Positions 10,768 through 20,125 of a DNA stretch of 64,000 nt are shown here, in pieces (position 1 is the first letter of the stretch; every line of letters starts with the position of its first letter). Where the stretch lies: contig CAMRHE010000502.1 of NCBI GenBank assembly GCA_947044405.1, forward strand, positions 850,001 through 914,000. Reading direction: 5' to 3'. A program made the position numbers and the translations under genes. The stretch is from Leptodactylus fallax. Taxonomy: Eukaryota > Chordata > Amphibia > Anura > Leptodactylidae. Below the pieces are notes generated by a model. The model saw nothing but the letters and a program-made list of their open reading frames with translations, searched no databases and was not told the origin of the DNA.

Positions 10768-12376
10768 CAGTGCCTTGCGAAAGTTTTCGGCCCCCTTGAA
10801 CTTTTCAACCTTTTGCCACATTTCAGGCTTCAAACATAAGATATAAAATTTTAATTTTTTGGTGAAGAATCAACAACAAGTGGGACACAATCGTGAAGTG
10901 GAACGAAATTTATTGGTTATTTTAAACTTTTGTAAAAAATAAAAAACTGAAAAGTTGGGCGTGCAATATTATTCGGCCCCCTTAAGTTAATACTTTGTAG
11001 CGCCACCTTTTGCTGCGATTACAGCTACAAGTCGCTTGGGGTATGTCTCTATCAGTTTTGCACATGGAGAGACTGAAATTCTTGCCCATTCTTCCTTGGA
11101 AAACAGCTGGAGCTCAGTGAGGTTGGATGGAGAGCGTTTGTGAACAGCAGTTTTCAGCTCTTTCCACAGATTCTCGATTGGATTCAGGTCTGGACTTTGA
11201 CTTGGCCATTCTAACACCTGGATACGTTTATTTGTGAACCATTCCATTGTAGATTTTGCTTTATGGGATCATTGTCTTGTTGGAAGATAAATCTCCGTCC
11301 CAGTCTCAGGTCTTTTGCAGACTCCAACAGGTTTTCTTCCAGAATGGTCCTGTATTTGGCTCCATCCATCTTCCCATCAATTTTAACCATCTTCCCTGTC
11401 CCTGCTGAAGAAAAGCAGGCCCAAACCATGATGCTGCCACCACCATGTGTGACAGTGGGGATGGTGTGTCCAGGGTGATGAGCTGTGTTGCTTTTACGCC
11501 AAACATATCGTTTTGCATTGTGGCCAAAAAGTTGGATTTTGGTTTCCTCTGAGCAGAGCACCTTCTTCCACATGTTTGGTGTCTCCCAGGTAGCTTGTGG
11601 CAAACTTTAAACGAGACTTTTTATGAATATCTTTGAGAAATGGCTTTCTTCTTGCCACTCTTCCATAAAGGCCAGATTTGTGCAGTGTACGACTGATTGT
11701 TGTCCTATGGACAGACTCTCCCACCTCAGCTGTAGATCTCTGCAGTTCATCCAGAGTGATCATGGGCCTCTTGGCTGCATCTCTGATCAGTCTTCTCCTT
11801 GTTTGAGATGAAAGTTTAGAGGGACGGCTGGGTCTTGGTAGATTTGCAGTGGTCTGATACTCCTTCCATTTCAATATGATCGCTTGCACAGTGCTCCTTG
11901 GGATGTTTAAAGTTTGGGAAATCTTTTTGTATCCAAATCCGGCTTTACACTTCTCCACAACAGTATCACAGACCTGCCTGGTGTGTTCCTTGGTCTTCAT
12001 GATGCTATATGCGCTTTAAACAGAACCCTGAGACTATCACAGAGCAGGTGCATTTATACGGAGACTTGATTACACACAGGTGGATTATATTTATTATCAT
12101 CAGTCATTTAGGACAACATTGGATCATTCAGAGATCCTCACTGAACTTCTGGACTGAGTTTGCTGCACTGAAAGTAAAGGGGCCGAATAATATTGCATGC
12201 CCCACTTTTCAATTTTTTATTTTTTACAAAAGTTTAAAATAACCAATAAATTTCGTTCCACTTCACAATGGTGTCCCACTTGTTGTTGATTCTTCACCAA
12301 AAAATTTAAATTTTATATTTTTATGTTTGAAGCCTGAAATGTGGCAAAAGGTGGAAAATACTTTCGCAAGGCACTG
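10768..12376 (-). mobile_element. Tc1-like DNA transposon copy 3, full length, dead
   Basis: Bounded by TA at 10766-10767 and 12377-12378. The tips are CAGTGCCTTGCGAAAGT and its inverse, with long inverted repeats of about 200 bp containing 'ccacatttcaggcttcaaac' and 'aagtgggacac'. It is 1,609 bp. The same family provides the host element of the nest at 28359-36640 and a decayed relative at 39602-40843. Confidence 0.92.
10987..12000 (-). pseudogene. Tc1-like transposase, two frameshifts, first catalytic Asp replaced
   Basis: The minus-strand start is the ATG at 12000. The opening segment (to about 11590) has the DNA-binding domain with NIPRSTVQAIILKWKEYQ and the linker RVARRKPFLKD. The frame shifts near the CAKE…TYLGDT region and continues at about 11580-11260, where the first catalytic motif reads LCSEETKIQLFG instead of LWSDETK, so the Asp is Glu and the Trp is Cys. 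The second Asp (QQDNDP) follows, then a small deletion and frameshift near 11255, then [22 protein letters not shown] with the Glu intact, ending AAKGGATKY at 10987. Confidence 0.9.
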
Positions 12377-12378
12377 TA

Positions 12379-12765
12379 TCTGGTGTAGGTGAGTGAATAT
12401 GTTTTACATCTTGTGGTAAAGATGCAGCATCTCCTGGTTCTAGGGCTGATGCTCAGCTGCTGTAAATCTCGCCCTAGATGCTCTCTTGTCTCATATGTAG
12501 AATAATAAAAAACAGATTTATATAAAAGTGAAGCAGTGATTCTGCCAATAAAGTATAGCCCTGTGCTCAGGGCTCTCAGCACTATAAGGTACTAGGGCCG
12601 GTGTAATGAGGTTTTTCATGCTGACAGACTCCTTTTACTTCACTTCTGGCTTTGGATAAAAAAAACAGCTAAAAAGTTTTGTGTTTGTCTGAACGCCAAA
12701 CTTTGAGGATTCGTAACACATGAACATGAAGTGAAATTATTAAATTCTCCTTAGAAGAGAACTGC
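12379..12765. other. Spacer, nothing recognised
   Basis: AT-rich spacer. The end (12650-12760) has words such as 'gtctgaacgccaaactttgagg' that may be part of a decayed hAT-like MITE end, but this is weak. Confidence 0.3.
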
Positions 12766-12769
12766 ATTT

Positions 12770-13035
12770 ACTCACCCTCCAAGTGCTGACCACCAGGACC
12801 TACCACCGCCCTCACTGACCACTTCACCACCTGGCACATGCACTTCCTCTCCACTGATACCCCCACTATCATCATCCGTGATTTCAACATCCCCATTGAC
12901 TTAAACCAACCTTCTGCTTCCAAACTCTTACCATATTCTTTGGTCTCAATCTCTCAGCCCTCGACTCAGTGGTTCTCCTCTCAAACACCAGACCTCGACC
13001 AACCAACAGGAAACCCTGGCACACGGTCCTGACAA
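12770..13035 (+). mobile_element. L2/CR1-group LINE fragment (endonuclease region)
   Basis: Closely matches 48835-48970 on the same strand ('ccacttcaccacctgg', 'gatttcaacatccccatt'), where the translation includes DFNIPI, the DFN motif of the apurinic endonuclease domain of non-LTR retrotransposons. The last part ('aggaaaccctggcacac') corresponds to about 49430 in the larger copy, so roughly 450 bp is missing internally. Non-coding relic. Confidence 0.7.
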
Positions 13036-14367
13036 AGACTTCATAAGTTATAGAGAATAGTGGAAGAGTGAAGAAATCAGGCGATACTTTTTTGAGGCTG
13101 AGTATATTTGATGGTAAGCTTTCGAGAGTACTAGCTCTCTTCTTCAGACATGTCACTGGGTGCCCTATCATCTGTGGGTTTAATCGAGTCCCTTAATTAT
13201 GGGGTGTTCCTGTGATCTAATATTGCTCTGACCTGGTAACCTGTGACCTTTTGGTGTATAGTTAGTGTTGAGTGGGTTACTTTCTATTATATTTTTTTTA
13301 ACTAGGTTTATTTTTTTATGTCTTGTTAGTAATGTCCGGATATCCATCATTGTTTACCGGTGCAAGCGAGAAAAAGAAAGAGGAAAAAAGAAAGGGAGAA
13401 GAAGGGAAAGAAAGGAAAAAAAACATATATTTTTTTTCATTTGCAGCATCCCAGAGTTGCACTGCTTTAAGTGTTTGTCTTTTGTGCCTCTGGGTTGTGT
13501 GTTCTATGTATATTGTTTTGCAGCTTTCCCTTTTTGTTTTCCCTGTAGTTCTCCCCTATGTTTCAAATCTTTAGCCTTGGTACAGCCCTGACCAATGACA
13601 GGCCACTGGGCGGGGTTGAAGGAGACTTTTGTCTCCAGGATGACCGTTGAGCTCCCAGTCTAGAGTGTGAAGCTGAGACAGTTAGACTGCAGAACCATCA
13701 CGGCATACCCGCACTGAGAATGGACTTCAGCGGTCATCCATACAGTCCCTATGAGGATCATACTGCCCTAGGCTCATCCAGAGACAGCCCTGAGAAGGGA
13801 GTTTCAGCTGTCAGGACTTTGAACTATGTGCCAGGAGGAGCAGTGAAGGACACTGACAGGAGGAGTTGATGTAGGCTGAGACTCTATTTGCAACCACCTC
13901 TCCCTATGCAGACAGGGGCTGGACTAGAGACTTGTCTCTGTTTGACCCAGAAGCAGCGTGTGCTTCTATAGGCCGAGAGCAAAACATGTGACTGAAGCAG
14001 CACGAGACTAGACATGTGAGTTTGCAGAGCTAAGACAAGGTGCAAAGCTAGTTAACCCTTACACTGTTGCAGACAATCCTCAGTGTATGCTAAGTAATGC
14101 AGTAGAATACAAAATACAGCACACAAAAAAAAAACTGACATGAGAAATTACCACCTGACAAAATACACGATATTATGGCGGCATAATGACGATTTAAACA
14201 GAACGTTAACATCCCGTTCTGGGACACTGCACCATTACTACTACCATCCTCTGGTACCCTCCAACTGGGTTTGCTGTGCATGCATTTTTCTTTGCGTTCA
14301 TTATTGTGACATCAATTTAGTTATTGTTCATTTCTCACTTATTTTTATATATAGGCTCTGATGACCT
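13036..14367. other. No gene recognised
   Basis: 13040-13170 carries 'gtaagctttcgagagtact', a short inverted motif of a type seen in repetitive DNA of vertebrates. 13365-13425 is a purine-rich tract that explains the lysine/arginine-rich open frames there. 13600-14080 is higher in GC and looks unlike the flanks, but no protein motif is present. None of the open frames is convincing. Confidence 0.4.

Positions 14368-14369
<2 letters not shown>

Positions 14370-14412
<43 letters not shown>
14370..14412. repeat. (TA)n microsatellite
   Basis: About 43 bp of uninterrupted alternating T and A. Confidence 0.95.
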
Positions 14413-14414
<2 letters not shown>

Positions 14415-14523
14415 TAATCTGATCATCCTAACTCTAATCAGTAATTTTCCTGTATTAGTCTTATTTTCACTTTTGCTGGATGCATTTAATATATTTGTAG
14501 TTATTAATTATATCACATATTTT

Positions 14524-15189
14524 TTGCCAAACTGAGCAATGGTGGGAGAAGAGCCTTGGTGAGAGGTAAAGAAGAAGCCAAAGATGACTGTGGCCGAGCT
14601 CCAGAGATGCAGTAGGGAGATGGGAGAAAGTTCCACAAAGTCACTATCACTGCAGCCTCCACCAGTCGGGGCTTTATGGCAGAGGGGCCCGAAGGAAGCC
14701 TCTCCTCAGTGCAAGACATATGAAAGCCAAAAAACACATGAAGGACTCCCAGACTATGAGAAATAAGATTCTCTGCTCTGAGGAGACCAAGATTGAACTT
14801 TTTGGCGTTAATTCTAAGTGGTATGTGTGGAGAAAACCAGGCACTGCTCATCACCTACCCAATACAATCCCAACAGTGAGACATGGCGGTGGCAGCATCA
14901 TGCTATGGGGGACAGGACGACTGGCTCAAACTATACTAGCTCAAAAGGAAGCGGCTTCTACTCAATACTGAGCAAAGACTCTGAATACTTATGGCCATGT
15001 GATATTTCAGTTTTTCTTTTTTAATAAATTTGCAAAGATATCTACATTTCTGTTTTTTTTTCTGTCAAGATGGGGAGCTGAGTGTACATTACTGAGAAAT
15101 AAAATGAACTTTTTTGCTTTTAGCAAATGGCTGCAATGAAACAAACAGTGAAAAATTTAAAGGGGTCTGAATACTTTCCGTACCCACTG
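14524..15189 (+). mobile_element. Truncated, internally deleted Tc1-like copy (same family as 7540-9134)
   Basis: From 14524 the sequence matches copy 2 from about 8125 onward, so the 5' ~580 bp is missing. It contains [12 protein letters not shown] at the first catalytic site (Asp to Glu) and then jumps from the equivalent of about 8540 to about 8885, losing the second and third catalytic residues. The 3' inverted repeat is complete, ending at 15189 before TA. Non-functional. Confidence 0.9.
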
Positions 15190-15191
15190 TA

Positions 15192-15590
15192 TGTGGGCAT
15201 TGCTAACAAATAGACATGTGTGCATCATTATTAATCAGTGGGACAGCCATATAGACCTCTCCTTGTCTCACTGACAACACCCCTGGATGAAGGCTTTGCA
15301 GAAACATGCGGCGGGCGTGGTGTCAGCTGGCAGACACTTTCACATGGGTGAGTAACATCATCTCTAGAAGCAGATGGAGTTTTCCATCACTGAATTGATT
15401 TGTTGTACTGGTTACAATGGTTCCTCATTTGTAACTAACTATCATCTATGGGGCGACACTACTAAGTGTTTATATAGATCCATGTGGAATTGTTACACTC
15501 ACACCCCTTTACCTGTGTTATATTTGGATCTGTTCCTAATATATTTTGAGCAGACTCTCTGTCACTTGTGCTAGATTCCACAACTTTTGG
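15192..15590. other. Spacer, nothing firm
   Basis: Contains 'gatgaaggctttgcagaaac' followed by 'atgcggcgggcg' (15288-15318), similar in style to the 'cccaaaacgcgtt' (42709-42721) and 'acgttttgggttgaac' (54511-54526) segments, so it may be a decayed repeat end. Confidence 0.3.
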
Positions 15591-15591
15591 A

Positions 15592-16080
15592 TTAAAGGGA
15601 ATCTGTCAGGGCAATTTATGACATTAAACCACCCACACGTCCATATGGACCTGGGGTTTAGTATCCCAAATCACCCTGTTATAACGCAATCCATGGCCGC
15701 ATTAAAAATAATAAAGCTTTATACTCCCCCTGCCGCTGTACTCCCTGCACCTGCGCAGTTCTTCAATGAAGCCAGAGGAGTACAGCTCAGCTTCAGAGTG
15801 CATGCCCCGCAATTACGTAGTGAAGCCGGGGTGTCCATCTTTAGCTTCACCGAAGAACAGCGCAGGCGCCGGGAGGCGTGCAAACGAAGAAGTTCATGAA
15901 TAAGCCGGACTGTTCTCGCCGAACAGCGTTGATTGGACCCTTCTCTGGGTAAGTATAAAGGTTTTTTATTTTTAATGCGCCTGCGGATTGCATTACAACA
16001 GGGCGATTTGGGACACTAAACCCCAGGTCTATAAGGACCTGGGGGTGGTTTAGTGTCCCAGATTGACAGATTCCCTTTAA
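15592..16080. mobile_element. T2/Kolobok-type MITE with TTAA ends
   Basis: Begins TTAAAGGGAATCTGTCA and ends with its inverse, both including TTAA, which is the target site. The inverted arms extend about 90 bp each (for example 'ggggtttagt' / 'actaaacccc' and 'acaacagggcgatttggg' / 'ccaaatcaccctgttat'). 489 bp with no transposase. The TTAAAGG tips plus TTAA target fit the T2 MITEs known from Xenopus, which belong to the Kolobok group. A piggyBac-derived MITE is the main alternative. Confidence 0.85.
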
Positions 16081-16425
16081 ATGGTTATATATTATTGTTG
16101 CTCAACTATACTAATAGGTATTGATGAACATGTGCAATATCCATATAAACCTTTTTACCTCTGCCATAGGTCTGACATTGCTTAGTTTTGTTTGTTTCAT
16201 CTTCATTATGTATTTAATAAATTTTTTAGATATTTTTATGATATCTCTTTGCACTGTGTCATGAATATGCTTTTCGGTTGTTTGTTTCATTTGATAGGTG
16301 CGCCCTGTTTTGGGCATATTCACTTTAGGGCAGCTTATGTTTTGTATGTTAGAGAATGGAAGTCTTGCCTTTTACCTGCTATTTTGTCTCAACATACTAT
16401 ATTCTGTGCTATGTTTGTTGTATTA
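16081..16425. other. AT-rich spacer, nothing recognised
   Basis: Open frames on both strands here have no family motif. Confidence 0.4.
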
Positions 16426-17091
16426 CCCTTGGACTTGGCCAACTCATAGAATCTCATGGTTTTCAATACCATTGCTACACCAACGACACTCTATATATAT
16501 CTCTGGTCCAGACATTACCTCTCTGTTCTCCAGAGTCCCAGAATGTCTCGCAGCCGTAGCCTCCTTTCTCTCCTCCCGCTTTCTTAAACTCAACATGGAG
16601 AAAATGGAGTTCATCATCTTTTTCCCCACCTCACACAGTGTCTCTACCTGACCAATCTCTCAAAATTAATAGTGCCACACTTACCCCAGTCTGACAAGTC
16701 CATTGCCTGGGGGTAACCCTTAATTCTACTTTATCCTTCAAGCCTCACATGTAATCCCTCAACACCTTCAATTCTATAACATCAAATTTGCTCCTTTCTT
16801 ACTCCTCAAACTACAAAAATGCTAGTCCATGCCCTCATAATCTCCCACTTAGACTACTGTAACATCCTTTCTGTGACCTCCCAGCAAATGCTCTTTGCTC
16901 TTTCCCCCCCTCCAGTCCACCCTAACCTCTGCCGCTAACATATTCCACCTCTTCCCTATTTTTCATCAGCCTCTCCCCTCTGCCAATCCCTTCACTGACT
17001 ACCATTCACCCAGTGAATAGAATTTAAAATGTTAACGCTGATATACAAAGCCATCCACGACCTGTCCCCTCCTTACATCTCTGACCCCAGA
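16426..17091 (+). mobile_element. L2/CR1-group LINE fragment (late reverse transcriptase to C-terminus)
   Basis: Matches 50583-51225 on the same strand, starting at 'cttggccaactcatagaatc' and running through 'cattacctctctgtt' to 'atacaaagccatccac'. The reverse transcriptase active-site segment corresponds to YADNTQIY in the larger copy but is decayed here to YTNDTLYI. 5' truncated and frameshifted. Confidence 0.8.
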
Positions 17092-18553
17092 GAATAATAA
17101 TAGCAACTTATATCCAAACAAGTTTGACCTGAATGATCCAAAGGGCTGAAGGTCACAAATATTTCTTGAAATTAATTATCTCTAGTTAAGAGTGGACTGT
17201 CCAATTGTATACAGTCAATAGACGGTTCCGAACTGGCTAAACTAAAGATCTTCCTGTCTGATACTCCGGGCACCCTGTCCATCAGCTACATGAAAGGTCA
17301 AGACACTACAGCAAGCACCTGCTAAATAATGAATGGGACAAGGCACACAGCTCATTGGCAGGACCTACGAAAGACCATCAACAACTTGTCTTTGTGTTGC
17401 AGTGCCTACCTGGCCATAATGGCTGCCACAATTTCCACCTGGTAACTAAATGATTTATCCTGATGGGTTCTGATCAGTCCTGTCATTGAATCTACAACTT
17501 GTAGTCATATTAAGGCCATCTTGTCCAGGCTTTAGTTCAAGACGACATTGACTTGAATATGAAAGGGCCCTTGGTTACTCTTGTAGTTGAGCTGAAGTTG
17601 CAGGTCCTGTATAGAAAAGCTGTCTATATACACACCTGTACAACAGTGCATAGAGGCCCGAGAGCTCAATACTAAGTGTGAATGAAGTCTAAGGTTCCAT
17701 TATTATATTCCTCCTCTATAAATTCCACTATAATATGTTTTGCTCGGAATTTGATTTGTTGGTTGTCCTTATTTAACCTCAACTTTTTCTTTCTATTCTC
17801 TCTATAATTCTACATTGGCAGTTCCCCGGGAATTAACCAAGGTGGGAATTCCTCGTCTTTGTTATTCTCATTAGGATTTATTTGGCCTCAATGAGATCTA
17901 AATCCCATAATAACTCACAGGTTCGCTTCAGTGCACACACAAAGCCTATAAAGACTGAGCTGCCATCTGTAAGGTTTTCATTTACACCCCTGATGTACAG
18001 GAGGATCTTGGTGACAGCGGCTGCTCCTGATATATAAGTACACAGGTGGCCGGTGACACTGGGGACGGGGAGAACAGGAAAATCTTATCTCTTATACATT
18101 GTCTTGTGGATACTTCTATGTATAATATGCATTTGTAGCACCATCACCCCCATCCACGTCTAGTCATGGTATCTAATTAAGTTATTGTGAATTTATTTTT
18201 GTTGAAAACAGAAATTTAAGGAGAAAATCCCCTACACCATTTCATGGACTCTGAAGTTTGTTCACATTTGTTTTATTTCACAATATAATTTATCCTTGAT
18301 CATCTTTCTACCCCGTATACTCAGTCTGTCAGTATACTGCACACTTGGGCTTATAGTGAGCTCCCTTGAATTTCCAAGATTGGTGCCCAACATTTTTGTG
18401 TTACATATTTGCAGTATTCCAGGTATTTTTTGCTTAATGTTTTTGTTTATCTCTAGTAAAATCCTGATTTGACCAGAGATATTGATGGAGCATTGGTCCA
18501 GGCACCACAATATGGGAAGACGTGCGAGCACTGGTTCAGGGACAAATGTATCT
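17092..18553. other. No gene or repeat recognised (about 1.46 kb)
   Basis: Largest stretch of the first third without identifiable repeats. Sections 17700-18060 include plain non-coding sequence with no long open frame. The open frame at 18262-18531 (-) overlaps the start of the next Tc1 flank and has no motif. Confidence 0.4.
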
Positions 18554-18556
18554 ATA

Positions 18557-20123
18557 CAGTCATGGCTAAAAGTTTTGAGAATGACACAAATATTCTATTT
18601 TCACATGATCTGCTGCCCTCTGGTTTTTATGTGTGTTTGTCAGATGTTTTTATCACATACAGAAATATAATTGCATTCATATTATGAGTAACAGAAGCTT
18701 ATATTGACAGTTAGAATGAGTTAATGCAGCAAGTCAATATTTGCAGTGTTGACCCTTCTTCTTCAGGACCTCTGCAATTCTCCCTGGCATGCTCTCAATC
18801 AACTTCTGGACCAAATCCTGACTGATAGCAGTCCATTCTTGCAGAATCAATGCTTTCATTTTGTCTGAATTTGTTGGTTTTTGTTTGTCCACCCGTCTCT
18901 TGATGATTGACCACAAGTTCTCAATGGGATTAAGATCTGGGGAGTTTCCAGGCCATGGACCCAAAATCTCTATGTTTTGTTCCCTGAGCCATTTAGTTAT
19001 CACCTTTGCTTTATGGCAAGGTGCTCCATCATGCTGGAAAAGGCATTGTTGAGCGCCAAACTGCTCTTGGACGGTTGGGAGAAGTTGCTCTTGGAGGACA
19101 TTCTGGTACCATTCTTTATTCATGGCTGTGTTTTTAGGCAAGACTGTGAGAGAGCCGATTCCCTTGGCTGAGAAGCAACCCCACACATGAATGGTTTCAG
19201 GATGCTTTACAGTTGGCATGACACAAGACTGGTGGTAGCGCTCACCTCTTCTTCTCCGAATAAGCTGTTTTCCAGATGTTCCAAACAATGGAAAAGGGGA
19301 TTCATCAGAGAAAATGACTTTACCCCAGTCCTCAGCAGTCCACTCCCTGTACCTTTTGCAGAATATCAGTCTGTCCCTGATGTTTTTTCTGGAGAGAAGT
19401 GGCTTCTTTGCTGCCCTCCTTGAGACCAGGCCTTGCTCCAAGAGTCTCCGCCTCACAGTGCGTGCAGATGCACTCACACCTGCCTGCTGCCATTCCTCAG
19501 CAAGCTCTGCACTGCTGGTAGCCCGATCCCGCAGCTGAAACACTTTTAAGAGACGGTCCTGCCGCTTGCTGGTCTTTCTTGGGAGCCCTGGAGCCTTTTT
19601 GGCACCAATGGAACCTCTCTCCTTGAAGTTCTTGATGATGCGATAGATTGTTGACTGAGGTGCAATCTTTCTAGCTGCAATACTCTTCCCAGTTAGACCA
19701 TTTTTGTGCAGTGCAATGATGACTGCACGTGTTTCTTTAGAGATAACCATGGTTAACAGAAGAGAAACAATGATGGCAAGCACCAGCCTCCTTTTAAAGT
19801 GTCCAGTGGTGTCATTCTTACTTAATCATGACAGATTGTTCTCCAGCCCTGTCCTCATCAACACCCACACCTGTGTTAATGGAGCAGTCACTGAAACGAT
19901 GTTAGGTGGTCCTTTTAAGGCAGGGCTGCAATGATGTTGAAATGTGTTTTGGGGGATAAAGTTCATTTTCTAGGCAAATATTGACTTTGCAAGTAATTGC
20001 TGTTAAGCTGATCACTCTTTATAACATTCTGGAGTATATGCAAATTGCCATTAGAAAAACTGAAGCAGTAGACTTTGTAAAAATTAATATTTGTATCATT
20101 CTCAAAACTTTTGGCCATGACTG
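18557..20123 (-). mobile_element. Tc1-like DNA transposon copy 5, full length, intact transposase frame
   Basis: TA at 18555-18556 and 20124-20125. The tips are CAGTCATGGCTAAAAGTTTT and its near-exact inverse (20086-20123). 1,567 bp. The right-hand TA is also the left-hand TA of the next Tc1 element. It contains one uninterrupted transposase frame on the minus strand. Confidence 0.95.
18734..19783 (-). CDS. Tc1-like transposase, 349 codons, intact frame
   Basis: DD34E-type transposase for the surrounding element. N-terminal paired-like DNA-binding region (about 12-120; KSIAARKIAPQSTIYRIIKNF then a basic linker), then the catalytic domain: first Asp in VIFSDESPFPLFG, second Asp in LFQHDGAPCHKA, Glu in [12 protein letters not shown], and a C-terminus ending KKGQHCKY. 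No stop or frameshift over 349 residues, a normal Tc1 length. The first ATG adds an extra hydrophobic stretch (MLAIIVSLLLT), so the real start may be Met12 (MVISKETRA), which matches the usual Tc1 beginning. This is the only copy here with all three catalytic residues in one frame without visible scrambling. Whether it is active cannot be judged. Confidence 0.9.
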   Translation of the reverse strand: MLAIIVSLLLTMVISKETRAVIIALHKNGLTGKSIAARKIAPQSTIYRIIKNFKERGSIGAKKAPGLPRKTSKRQDRLLKVFQLRDRATSSAELAEEWQQAGVSASARTVRRRLLEQGLVSRRAAKKPLLSRKNIRDRLIFCKRYREWTAEDWGKVIFSDESPFPLFGTSGKQLIRRRRGERYHQSCVMPTVKHPETIHVWGCFSAKGIGSLTVLPKNTAMNKEWYQNVLQEQLLPTVQEQFGAQQCLFQHDGAPCHKAKVITKWLREQNIEILGPWPGNSPDLNPIENLWSIIKRRVDKQKPTNSDKMKALILQEWTAISQDLVQKLIESMPGRIAEVLKKKGQHCKY

Positions 20124-20125
20124 TA

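Noticed and set aside
13265..13591. Lysine/arginine-rich small protein
   Set aside because: Explained by a purine-rich low-complexity tract.
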